A stretch of DNA of 64,000 bases from Bradyrhizobium tropiciagri. GTDB taxonomy: Bacteria > Pseudomonadota > Alphaproteobacteria > Rhizobiales > Xanthobacteraceae. The translations under genes were made by a program, and so were the position numbers. Numbering within the stretch: the stretch's first letter is position 1; each line of letters begins with the position of its first letter. Shown here piece after piece: positions 56,939 to 64,000 of this stretch. The stretch lies in assembly GCF_018130545.1 (NCBI RefSeq), contig NZ_JAFCKF010000006.1, forward strand, positions 538,388 to 602,387. The letters are read 5' to 3'. The notes below the pieces were generated by a model. The model did not search any database. It saw only the letters and a list, made by a program, of their open reading frames with translations, and was not told the origin of the DNA.

Positions 56939-57370
56939 TTACTGCTTCGCCTTTTCGTGATTGCCGATCCCGACCGCCTTATAGTCGTAGGTCGGGTAGA
57001 ATTCGGTGTGATAGGCGCCCCAGGCACTGTTCTCGATGACGCGGTTGACTTCGCGCAGCCGCGAAGCCGGCAGCCGCAATGTCACCACCTGGCCGACACC
57101 CATCATCACATACCAGCTGACGACCTCGACGCCTTCGGGCGGAAACGCCTTGTAGAAGCCCTGCCGCTCGAGCTGCGCGTTGAGTTCGCTGAGCGGGCGT
57201 GACTGATCATGCTTGAAGAAGATCGTGATCATGATCGCGTTGTCTGACGTCGGTGCGGCACTGCTGGTCGTTGCGGTCTGGGCCCGCGCGCCGGCGCCGA
57301 GCATCAATGCAGCAGCAAGCGCTGTGATCGCCATCCAGGATCGGTGTCGCCCGTTTCGCCCTCGCTTCAT
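56939..57370 (-). CDS. Hypothetical secreted protein
   Basis: 143 residues. Signal peptide WMAITALAAALMLGAGARAQ (cleavage after ARA near residue 29), a low-complexity Thr/Ser/Ala stretch, then a small domain with MITIFFKHDQSRPLSELNAQLERQGFYKAFPPEG, VVSWYVMMGVGQVVTLRLPASRLREVNRVIE and GAYHTEFYPTYDY. A family is not recognised; it looks periplasmic. ATG 57370 is preferred to the longer frame because the signal peptide begins there. Confidence 0.75.
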   Translation of the reverse strand: MKRGRNGRHRSWMAITALAAALMLGAGARAQTATTSSAAPTSDNAIMITIFFKHDQSRPLSELNAQLERQGFYKAFPPEGVEVVSWYVMMGVGQVVTLRLPASRLREVNRVIENSAWGAYHTEFYPTYDYKAVGIGNHEKAKQ

Positions 57371-57972
57371 GGCCCCACTCTTTTTGTTGTTGGTCGAGAG
57401 ACGGCGATCATCGCGGCGCGTGCCGGGGCTGTAAATTGACATTCACCTGAGCGGATGCCCGCCCGATGCTCCCTTGCTGTTCCCTTCCTGCTTACTGGCC
57501 GCCCTTGGGCCGATGTGAACCGTCTCATATGTGCGTGCTCAAGCGTGCGGTAAGGCGATGCCATCCCGATGCCCAGAGGGATGATCGATATGACGACCCG
57601 GCGAATGGCGTATTGGTGGTTCAGGTTCGTTCTTTCGGGGCGGTTCCTGCAGAAGTTCTTTCGGCTCCGGCGCCCGTGACGTCAGCTCCGCGGCCGCGGC
57701 TCGCAGCCGGTTCACCCGCGCCCACTGCGACGGGACACGGGCGGCCGAACGATAATGGTTACGTCGGTCTGTGAAGCCGCCAAGAGCCGGTCGGGCCCTG
57801 CGTCCCGTAAGAATACTGTCATTCGACTCAAATATGCGAGATTCGTTGCCAAATCAGCGGTAATCTGCGCCTCCTTGTCAGGTCGGGGCCCGAGGTCACA
57901 GTTGCGTCACCCGTAGTTCTACGGAGTCCCGTGTTAACGCGGCCACAAGTTCACCTTCGGTAAACCATACTT
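57371..57972. other. Intergenic region with one possible tiny ORF
   Basis: About 600 bases between the secreted protein (minus) and the LuxR gene (plus). A small frame lies at 57590-57679. Around 57780-57960 the sequence is AT-richer and should hold the LuxR-gene promoter. No terminator or repeat was recognised. Confidence 0.4.
57590..57679 (+). CDS. Possible 29-residue basic aromatic peptide
   Basis: ATG at 57590 after AGAGGG (nine bases upstream), encoding MTTRRMAYWWFRFVLSGRF then LQKFFRLRRP. Short, basic and rich in Trp/Phe, like many predicted small rhizobial peptides. No family known; it could be fortuitous. Confidence 0.3.
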   Translation: MTTRRMAYWWFRFVLSGRFLQKFFRLRRP

Positions 57973-58581
57973 ATGACGCAACATGACAATCGAGCCGAGG
58001 CGCGCCTCCCGACATGGATGGGTGGAACCGCGACGCTCGAGACCCAGTCGGCCGAACTCCAGGGTGTTGCTGCACCGCGACCACAGGTCACCTCGGACGC
58101 CGGTGCCGCGATTGTCCGGCAGTTCAACGGGCCCGTGACGGCGCTGCTGCTCTATATGAATGAGCTCAAACAGCACAGCCAGCAATTCGCGCACGCGCCC
58201 GGCAACGGCGTCTATCTGCGTCAGGTAATCGAGAACGCGCTCGAGCAGACCGAACGGGTGTCTGCGATGCTGAAGCAGATTTCCGATCTCTATCCGAATG
58301 CCGTTCCGGTCACCGACCTCAAGCCGCAGGGCGACGACAAGACGGTAGGCGTGCGATCGCCCGAAATCATGTTCGCGCCGGAAGCCGGTCGCAAGCCATT
58401 GACCAAGCGCGAGCGTGAAGTGCTCAGCCTGATCAGCGATGGCTATTCCAACAAGCAGGGCGCGTTGCGGATGAACATCAGCCCGCGCACGTTCGAGAGT
58501 CATCGCGCCGAAGCGATGCGCAAGCTCGGGGCGCGCAACACCGCGGATCTGGTCCGCAAGGCATTGCTGCATTCCGCCTGA
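57973..58581 (+). CDS. LuxR-type transcriptional regulator with helical N-terminal domain
   Basis: 202 residues. The C-terminal GerE/LuxR HTH is at about 143-202 (LTKREREVLSLISDGYSNKQGALRMNISPRTFESHRAEAMRKLG), as in FixJ/NarL regulators. The N-terminus is not a receiver: residues 45-105 form two helices, with IVRQFNGPVTALLLYMNELKQH and YLRQVIENALEQTERVSAMLKQI, resembling a histidine-kinase dimerisation pair without the phospho-His. It may dimerise with a kinase or with itself. No partner gene is adjacent. Confidence 0.85.
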   Translation: MTQHDNRAEARLPTWMGGTATLETQSAELQGVAAPRPQVTSDAGAAIVRQFNGPVTALLLYMNELKQHSQQFAHAPGNGVYLRQVIENALEQTERVSAMLKQISDLYPNAVPVTDLKPQGDDKTVGVRSPEIMFAPEAGRKPLTKREREVLSLISDGYSNKQGALRMNISPRTFESHRAEAMRKLGARNTADLVRKALLHSA

Positions 58582-58626
58582 GCCGTGAAGCCGGCTCGGC
58601 AGAACCTGGTCCGTCAGAACCCGTTC

Positions 58627-58875
58627 TCAGAAATCGTCTTTCGTAGCGAAGCACAGGCGCGGCGCGAACCGCCCGGCGGGGACGGCCACCTTCGGCTCCT
58701 CCGGAACGATCGTGACCACCCATGCCGCGGTTGCGCCCGATCTGCTTTCGACGATCGCGCGCACGCGTCCGGTGACGGTCGCGCCGGCCGACCGGACGGT
58801 GGCGGTTCGGCCGTTGAACTGGGCCATGCGGAAGCGCCGGGCTTCCTTCCGGTCGGTCGTCTCGTAAGTGAACAT
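58627..58875 (-). CDS. Small conserved-looking hypothetical protein
   Basis: 82 residues: MFTYETTDRKEARRFRMAQF, then GRTATVRSAGATVTGRVRAIVESRSGA, then WVVTIVPEEPKVAVPAGRFAPRL. It looks like a small beta-barrel-type protein; no family named. GGGGGAG lies five bases before the ATG, which argues for real translation. It is downstream of the first Crp/Fnr gene on the same strand (98 bases). Confidence 0.6.
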   Translation of the reverse strand: MFTYETTDRKEARRFRMAQFNGRTATVRSAGATVTGRVRAIVESRSGATAAWVVTIVPEEPKVAVPAGRFAPRLCFATKDDF

Positions 58876-58973
58876 CGGCTCCCCCGTGCGTCCACGCAAT
58901 TGTGGGGAATCAGCGTTATCCGACGGTGAAAATCGCACGCCGTAGAAGTACGGCTCAGGCTTCGGATCAGGCC

Positions 58974-59693
58974 CTAGCCGCCGACCTCTTGGCAACTCAG
59001 CAGTCCCGCATACTGCGCCTTGACTGTGGCGTAGCATTCGCATGCGGTCCGGCTCAGGCCGTCCGCATTGGTGATCTCGATGTGCCCGCGGCTGTAGTGG
59101 ATGAAATTCGCCTGCTGCAAAGTATGCGCGACCAGCGACACGCTGTTGCGGCGGGCGCCGATCATCTGCGCCATCGCCTCCTGCGTTAGAACGATCTTGT
59201 TGCTGCCGGAGAGGTCGCGCGTCTGCAGCAGGCATCGCGCCAACCTCGATTCCACGGTGTGCACGGCGTTGCACCCGGCGGTCTGCTGGATCTGGGCATA
59301 GACGGCGAGGCCATGTCGAATCAGCATCGCGCGCAGCGTCGGGCTCAGCGCGGCGGCCGCCCGCAAGGCTTTAACCTCGATCGTGGAGGTCACGCCCGGC
59401 ACCAGGGCCACGGCGCTGCTCAGCGTGGGAGCCTCACCAAGCCCCGCGAATGCACCATAGATGCTGTCGCGGCCGACCATCGCGACCTGGACGCGCTCGC
59501 CTCGGCCGAGCTTGACCACCAGCGAGATCACGCCCTTGTGCGGCATATAAGTCAGCTGGAGCAACTCGTCGGCCTCGACCAGCACCGAATCGGCGGCGAG
59601 CTCGATGGTCCGCAGATGTGGCCGCATCAGCTCGAAATCGTTCGCGGACAGCGACGACAGGAATCCGTTGGGTGATCGCGGAATCTTATCCAA
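58974..59693 (-). CDS. Crp/Fnr family transcriptional regulator (paralogue 1)
   Basis: 239 residues, TTG start with CAGGAGG seven bases upstream. The N-terminal cyclic-nucleotide-type beta-roll (about 15-125) includes YMPHKGVISLVVKLGRGERVQVAMVGRDSIYGAFAGLG; a helix 125-150 is followed by the HTH (MAQMIGARRNSVSLVAHTLQQANFIHYSRGHIEI). No FNR-type N-terminal cysteine cluster. The C-terminus DGLSRTACECYATVKAQ is shared with the paralogue 150 bases away. Confidence 0.88.
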   Translation of the reverse strand: MDKIPRSPNGFLSSLSANDFELMRPHLRTIELAADSVLVEADELLQLTYMPHKGVISLVVKLGRGERVQVAMVGRDSIYGAFAGLGEAPTLSSAVALVPGVTSTIEVKALRAAAALSPTLRAMLIRHGLAVYAQIQQTAGCNAVHTVESRLARCLLQTRDLSGSNKIVLTQEAMAQMIGARRNSVSLVAHTLQQANFIHYSRGHIEITNADGLSRTACECYATVKAQYAGLLSCQEVGG

Positions 59694-59844
59694 AGCGACC
59701 TCCTGCCTGTCGGCGAAGCTTGTCTCTGGTCACCAGGGTAGATGCGTGCAGCCGGACGTCATTGCAACTTATTCTGGCACGTCTCGGTTCCAATGGAAAC
59801 ACATCTTGGTTCCATTAGGAATATGCCAATCGCCGCAGGCGGCG

Positions 59845-60567
59845 CTATCCGCGGCTGGAATCATCCGGTCCGATCAATTGCTCGGCATGCGCCTTGACGG
59901 TCGCATAACATTCGCACGCCGCCTTCCGCAGACCATCGATATCGATGATTTCGATATGACCGCGGCTGTAACGCAGGATGCCGGCCTGCTGGAACCCATG
60001 CGCGACGATCGAGACCGCATTGCGCCGGACGCCGATCATCTGGGCCAGCATCTCCTGGGTCAGCGGCAATGCCTCGCTGCCGCACAGATCGCGCGCGCGC
60101 AGCAGCCAGCGTGACAGCCGTGCCTCGACCGGATGCGAGACGTTGCAGGCCACCGATTGCTGCGTCTGCGCCATCAGCGCCTGCTCGTAGAGCGCGACCA
60201 GGGTCCGGAAATCCGCGCTGTGACCGGCCGCCTCGCGGAAGTCCTCCGCCCTCAGCATCGAGGCCGTACCCGGGACCACGACGATCGCGTCGGCGAGCAG
60301 CGGCCGGTCATGCATGGCGGCGGACGCGCCGACGACGCCATCGCGACCGATGGTTGCAATCTCAACAGATTGCCCGTCGGACAGATTGACCATCATCGAG
60401 ACCACGCCGCTGTGCGGGAAGTAAACCCGTTGCACCGGTGCCCCGGCTTCGGCGAGCACCGCTTCCTTGGTCAGGTCGACGGTTTCGAGAAAAGGATGAA
60501 GTTGCGCGTACTCCGTGGAGAGAAGTGCTTGCAACAGACGATTGGGCGGAGGTGATACCGCAGACAT
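59845..60567 (-). CDS. Crp/Fnr family transcriptional regulator (paralogue 2)
   Basis: 240 residues. The beta-roll includes YFPHSGVVSMMVNLSDGQSVEIATIGRDGVVGASAAM; the HTH is EMLAQMIGVRRNAVSIVAHGFQQAGILRYSRGHIEIID, and DGLRKAACECYATVKAH ends the protein. CAGGAG precedes ATG 60567. It is clearly a paralogue of the downstream gene, in tandem and on the same strand. Ligand and target are unknown; the neighbouring flagellin gene is on the other strand. Confidence 0.88.
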   Translation of the reverse strand: MSAVSPPPNRLLQALLSTEYAQLHPFLETVDLTKEAVLAEAGAPVQRVYFPHSGVVSMMVNLSDGQSVEIATIGRDGVVGASAAMHDRPLLADAIVVVPGTASMLRAEDFREAAGHSADFRTLVALYEQALMAQTQQSVACNVSHPVEARLSRWLLRARDLCGSEALPLTQEMLAQMIGVRRNAVSIVAHGFQQAGILRYSRGHIEIIDIDGLRKAACECYATVKAHAEQLIGPDDSSRG

Positions 60568-61124
60568 TAGAACTCCTGCCGAGGGCGGGAGCACTACGGT
60601 CTCGCTTCACCTACTCTTGGCGTGTGGTCAGCGAACATAGCTTGCCTGTCCAATAGCACAAGGGTTGTGGTGCGAACCTTATACCCTCTAGGGGGCAGAC
60701 GGTCGGCGTCGCGTCGGCCTGCGCGGCAGTCACTGTCGATTCGAACCGCACGCACCGCGAGCGACAAGGTTGCGGCATTGTCTCGCATTTATTGATTTCC
60801 ATTAACTCTCATGCGTGGCGGGCCGTAGGTCGCCGCGATTGCGATTCCTGGTTTTTGTGCGCCTGACCGGCGGCGGCGGGATGCCGCAAGTCGCGCAAAT
60901 GCGAGGACAAATTCGCCGCCGCGAGATTGATCCGGCCGTGGACATGCGCCGCTCGGCGCAGCGTCTGCATCGTTAGGCCGTAGAATCACCGGCAAGGCCG
61001 TTCTGGGTATTTGTACGGAGCGGCCCTTTAACGAACGGGTAGCGCGGACGGACCAGTGTGGCACCGGTCGCCGTGTGAAATTTACGGCGTCGCGTCAATC
61101 GTGTTCATCCAGAAGGGTATCAGT
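60568..61124. promoter_or_regulatory. Intergenic region between the Crp/Fnr pair and flagellin
   Basis: 557 bases. It should hold the promoter of the Crp/Fnr genes (minus) and the flagellin promoter and leader (plus). AGAAGGG is the flagellin ribosome binding site at 61111-61117. Flagellin leaders in alphaproteobacteria can be bound by FlbT; no site was identified. Small frames here have no coding support. Confidence 0.4.
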
Positions 61125-62723
61125 ATGTCCGGCATCGTCCTCTCGGCATCGGTCCGTCAAAATCTGCTTTCGCTGCAGTCGACGGCCGACCTGCTCGCCA
61201 CCACGCAGAACCGCTTGTCCACCGGCAAGAAGGTCAACACTGCTCTCGACAATCCGACCAACTTCTTCACGGCGCAGTCGCTCGACAACCGCGCCAGCGA
61301 CATCAACAACCTGTTGGATGGCATCGGCAACGGCGTGCAGGTGCTGCAGGCCGCCAACACCGGCATCACCTCGCTGCAGAAGCTCGTCGACAGCGCCAAG
61401 TCGGTCGCCAACCAGGCCCTGCAGGCTGCGGTCGGTTATTCCGCGAAGTCGCAGGTGACGACCGCCGTGATCACCGGCGCGACCACCGACGACATCCGTG
61501 GCACCGCCACCTACAGCAACGCCATCCTCGCCGGCACGGCCGTCAACAACAACCTCACGACGCCGGCGCCGATCACGACCGCGACCAAACTCGTCAGCGC
61601 GACCAACGCTGATACCCTGGCGACGACCCCGACCGGTACGATCAGTGTCAACGGCAAGTCGATCACGTTCTCGACCTCGCAGACCACGTCGACGACCGAC
61701 TCGTCCGGCAACGTCACGCTGGGCACCGGCGCCGGCAGCAACCTGACGGTCGGCGACCTGCTCACCGCGATCGACGGCATCACCGGCGCGACCACTGCCT
61801 CCACCATCACGGCGGGCGCACTCCAGATCAGCACCGGCGTCAACCAGGATCTCAACATCTCCGGCTCGGGGCTGGCCGCGTTCGGCCTGACCGCCACGAC
61901 CAAGGCACGTACCGTGGCGACGCCGTCGCCGCTGGATGGCTTGACGCTGACGATCGGCGCGACTGGCAATGGCACCGCGACCAACATCACGTTCGGTAGC
62001 GGCGCAGGCCAGGTGAAGTCGCTCAACGATCTGAACAACGCATTGTCGGCCAACAACCTGCAGGCGTCGCTCAGCGCAGGCGGTGCGCTCACCATCAGCA
62101 CCACCAACGATGCTGCGTCCTCGACCATCGGCACCATCGGTGGCACGGCAGCCGCGTCGGGCAAGCTGTTCAACGGCCTCGCGGGCAGCGCCCCGGTGCA
62201 GGATCCGGGTGGGCTGTCGAACCGCGCCAACCTGGTCAACCAGTACAACAACATCCTGGATCAGATCACCACGACCGCCCAGGACGCGTCGTACAACGGC
62301 ATCAACCTGCTCAATGGCGATCAGCTCAAGCTGACCTTCAACGAGACGGGCTCCTCGACGCTGAAGATCCAGGGCGTGACCTTCGATGCCTCCGGCCTCA
62401 ACCTCACCAAGCTGACCGCCGGCACGGACTTCATCGACAACGCTTCGGCCAACGCCACGCTGAAGACGCTCAACAGCGCGAGCGGCCTGCTGCGCACCCA
62501 GGCTTCGACCCTCGGTTCGAACCTGTCGATCGTGCAGATCCGCCAGGACTTCTCGAAGAACCTGATCAACGTGCTGCAGACCGGCTCGTCCAACCTGACG
62601 CTGGCCGACACCAACGAGGAAGCGGCCAACAGCCAGGCGCTGTCGACCCGCCAGTCGATCGCGGTGTCCGCGCTGGCTCTGGCCAACCAGTCGCAGCAGA
62701 GCGTTCTGCAGCTGCTCCGCTAA
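61125..62723 (+). CDS. Flagellin
   Basis: 532 residues. The N-terminal D0/D1 helical part is MSGIVLSASVRQNLLSLQSTADLLATTQNRLSTGKKV...NPTNFFTAQSLDNRASDINNLLDGIGNGVQVLQAANTGI, and the C-terminal part ends NEEAANSQALSTRQSIAVSALALANQSQQSVLQLLR. The middle (about 140-365) is Thr/Ala/Gly-rich and contains two related units, beginning LTVGDLLTAIDGITG and VKSLNDLNNALSANN, of the Flagellin_IN kind. Length is between the short (~290) and long (~750) types of rhizobial flagellins. AGAAGGG supports the start. A strong terminator follows. Confidence 0.95.
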   Translation: MSGIVLSASVRQNLLSLQSTADLLATTQNRLSTGKKVNTALDNPTNFFTAQSLDNRASDINNLLDGIGNGVQVLQAANTGITSLQKLVDSAKSVANQALQAAVGYSAKSQVTTAVITGATTDDIRGTATYSNAILAGTAVNNNLTTPAPITTATKLVSATNADTLATTPTGTISVNGKSITFSTSQTTSTTDSSGNVTLGTGAGSNLTVGDLLTAIDGITGATTASTITAGALQISTGVNQDLNISGSGLAAFGLTATTKARTVATPSPLDGLTLTIGATGNGTATNITFGSGAGQVKSLNDLNNALSANNLQASLSAGGALTISTTNDAASSTIGTIGGTAAASGKLFNGLAGSAPVQDPGGLSNRANLVNQYNNILDQITTTAQDASYNGINLLNGDQLKLTFNETGSSTLKIQGVTFDASGLNLTKLTAGTDFIDNASANATLKTLNSASGLLRTQASTLGSNLSIVQIRQDFSKNLINVLQTGSSNLTLADTNEEAANSQALSTRQSIAVSALALANQSQQSVLQLLR

Positions 62724-62752
62724 GCGTAGCCGCGACAGACATCGAATATCGA

Positions 62753-62780
62753 GGCGGCGGAGGAAACTCCGCCGCCTTTG
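62753..62780 (+). terminator. Flagellin transcript terminator
   Basis: 10-bp perfect stem GGCGGCGGAG 62753-62762 / CTCCGCCGCC 62767-62776 with a GAAA tetraloop, then TTTG. Located 30 bases after the flagellin stop. Confidence 0.85.
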
Positions 62781-63110
62781 CTTTAGGCGCGCTTAACCAT
62801 CCCGCGAGGTTCAACCAGCGGGCGATCACGTCTTGATGCCGGCGAATGTCGGCGCCGCGAATGTTTCGCTTGGCTTAGCGAGGCCGTGATTCCCTTTGAT
62901 TCAAATTGCGATGGCCGGTGGAACGGGCTCTTTCCCGTCCGGGTGGTAAGGGCCTGTCCTGGTGAGACTGGTCGTGATGTCGTGATGCATCGTCGCTTGA
63001 AGCGCTTCATCGTCCGTATTTGCACGGACGGCGAAATTAACGTCGCTGTGAAGCCGCCCAAGTTATCGATGCGAGGCGAGCGTTCCGTAGCACCTTGAGG
63101 GGACCTATCC
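62781..63110. promoter_or_regulatory. cheA upstream region with two palindromes
   Basis: 330 bases without a gene. A perfect 12-bp palindrome TGAAGCGCTTCA at 62998-63009 is followed by a hairpin CGTCCGT 63011-63017 / ACGGACG 63024-63030. Both lie about 80-110 bases before the cheA start, in the expected promoter/leader region. Confidence 0.5.
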
Positions 63111-64000
63111 ATGGACGATCTGTTGCGCGAGTTCCTGACGGAGAGCAGCGAGAGCCTGGATACGGTCGACAACCAGCTGGTGCAGTTCGAGCAGGATCCG
63201 AACAACGCGAAGATCCTGGATAACATTTTCCGCCTTGTGCACACCATCAAGGGGACCTGCGGCTTCCTCGGGCTGCCGCGGCTGGAAGCGCTGGCGCATG
63301 CCGGCGAGACCCTGATGGGCAAATTCCGCGACGGCATGCCGGTGAAGGCCGAAGCCGTGACGCTGATCCTGTCCTCGATCGACCGCATCAAGGAGATTTT
63401 GGGCGGGCTCGAGGCGACCGAGGCCGAGCCGGAGGGTAACGACCGCGACTTGATCGATCAGCTCGAAGCGATGGTCGAACGCGGCATGGCCGCGATGGCC
63501 GCGGGTGAGGTTGCTGAAGAGGACGTGCCGGTGGTCGAGGCGCCGTCCGTGCAGGCGGCAATGACCGAAGGCACGCTGGTGGTGCAGACGCTGGAGCGAC
63601 CCTTGCGTCCGGGCGAGGTCTCGCTCGACGAGCTCGAGCGCGCCTTCCGCGAGACCGAGACCGACGTGGCCCCGCCGGCACCCGCACCAGCGCCTGCCGC
63701 AAAGCCAGTCGCCGCAGCGCCCGCTGCCGCAGCCGAGCCCGCTGAAGCCGCAAAGAAGCCGACCCGCAAGGCCGCCGCCGAGACCGATGTCCAGGAAGGC
63801 GACAAGATCGCCAACCAGTCGATCCGGGTCAATGTCGACACCCTCGAACACCTGATGACCATGGTCTCCGAGCTGGTCTTGACCCGCAACCAGCTCTTGG
63901 AGATCTCCCGCCGCAACGAGGATACCGAGTTCAAGGTGCCGCTGCAGCGGCTCTCCAACGTCACCGCCGAGCTGCAGGAAGGCGTCATGAAGACGCGGAT
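63111..64000 (+). CDS. cheA: Chemotaxis histidine kinase CheA (5' part)
   Basis: 296 codons before the right edge; the gene continues beyond the window. The N-terminal HPt domain carries the phospho-acceptor His44 in RLVHTIKGTCGFLGLPRLEALAHAGE. A long Ala/Pro/Glu linker (about 115-240) follows, without a clear P2 domain, and then the start of the dimerisation domain (SIRVNVDTLEHLMTMVSELVLTRNQLLEISRR). It receives signals from chemoreceptors through CheW and phosphorylates CheY. TTGAGGGG precedes the ATG. Confidence 0.95.
   Translation, partial: MDDLLREFLTESSESLDTVDNQLVQFEQDPNNAKILDNIFRLVHTIKGTCGFLGLPRLEALAHAGETLMGKFRDGMPVKAEAVTLILSSIDRIKEILGGLEATEAEPEGNDRDLIDQLEAMVERGMAAMAAGEVAEEDVPVVEAPSVQAAMTEGTLVVQTLERPLRPGEVSLDELERAFRETETDVAPPAPAPAPAAKPVAAAPAAAAEPAEAAKKPTRKAAAETDVQEGDKIANQSIRVNVDTLEHLMTMVSELVLTRNQLLEISRRNEDTEFKVPLQRLSNVTAELQEGVMKTR

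Noticed and set aside
62886-63098. 70-codon plus-strand frame before cheA
   Set aside because: No ribosome binding site or family; overlaps the palindromes of the cheA leader.

Overview
The window is high-GC chromosomal DNA from an alphaproteobacterium. Gene order, protein style and dispersed palindromes all point to a slow-growing rhizobium of the Bradyrhizobium type, or a close relative. The order priA - atpHAGDC - rppH - ctpA/envC - rlmH - rsfS - nadD - proA - proB - obgE - rpmA - rplU is an alphaproteobacterial housekeeping backbone. F1 ATPase genes without F0 genes beside them, a membrane PQQ glucose dehydrogenase, acetoacetyl-CoA synthetase and flagellin beside cheA also fit. No insertion sequence, prophage, CRISPR array or rRNA was seen. 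This is inference from sequence reading, not a database match.

Layout. 1-7.5 kb: 3' end of priA, a histidine-rich RlpA-like protein, and atpH-A-G-D-C ending in a strong hairpin. 7.5-10.4 kb: a membrane class III cyclase and an AraC regulator. 10.4-24.8 kb, nearly all on the minus strand: two tandem RppH-like Nudix genes, a divergent polysaccharide deacetylase, ctpA, an envC-like gene, rlmH, rsfS, nadD, proA, proB, obgE, a MaoC protein, a GNAT, rpmA and rplU. One DMT transporter is inserted on the plus strand. 25-36 kb: a ROK-type kinase whose motif order looks circularly permuted, an epoxide-hydrolase-like protein, tRNA-Ser(CGA), an ECF41-type sigma factor overlapping a flavodoxin-fold gene, an ABC-F protein, an Hsp70-like ATPase and glucose dehydrogenase.

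36-45 kb is accessory metabolism and regulation: methyltransferase, SRPBCC protein, LysR, MFS exporter, aldo/keto reductase, and an AraC regulator divergent from a Baeyer-Villiger monooxygenase and a serine hydrolase. 44.7-49.3 kb holds a two-component system divergent from a phospholipid-methyltransferase-like gene, a DedA gene and a lipid-type glycosyltransferase, plausibly a membrane-lipid module. 49.3-53.3 kb is an amino-acid cluster (threonine-synthase-like, HAD, D-threonine-aldolase-like) with a divergent LysR gene. 53.3-64 kb: acetoacetyl-CoA synthetase, a GH3 enzyme, small unknown proteins, a LuxR-type regulator, two tandem Crp/Fnr regulators, a flagellin and the start of cheA.

Several families of dispersed palindromic repeats are scattered between genes. 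Four copies of one family lie within a few bases of a stop codon. Starts were moved downstream of the longest ORF wherever a ribosome binding site or family N-terminus favoured it. Family assignments rest on motifs read by eye.
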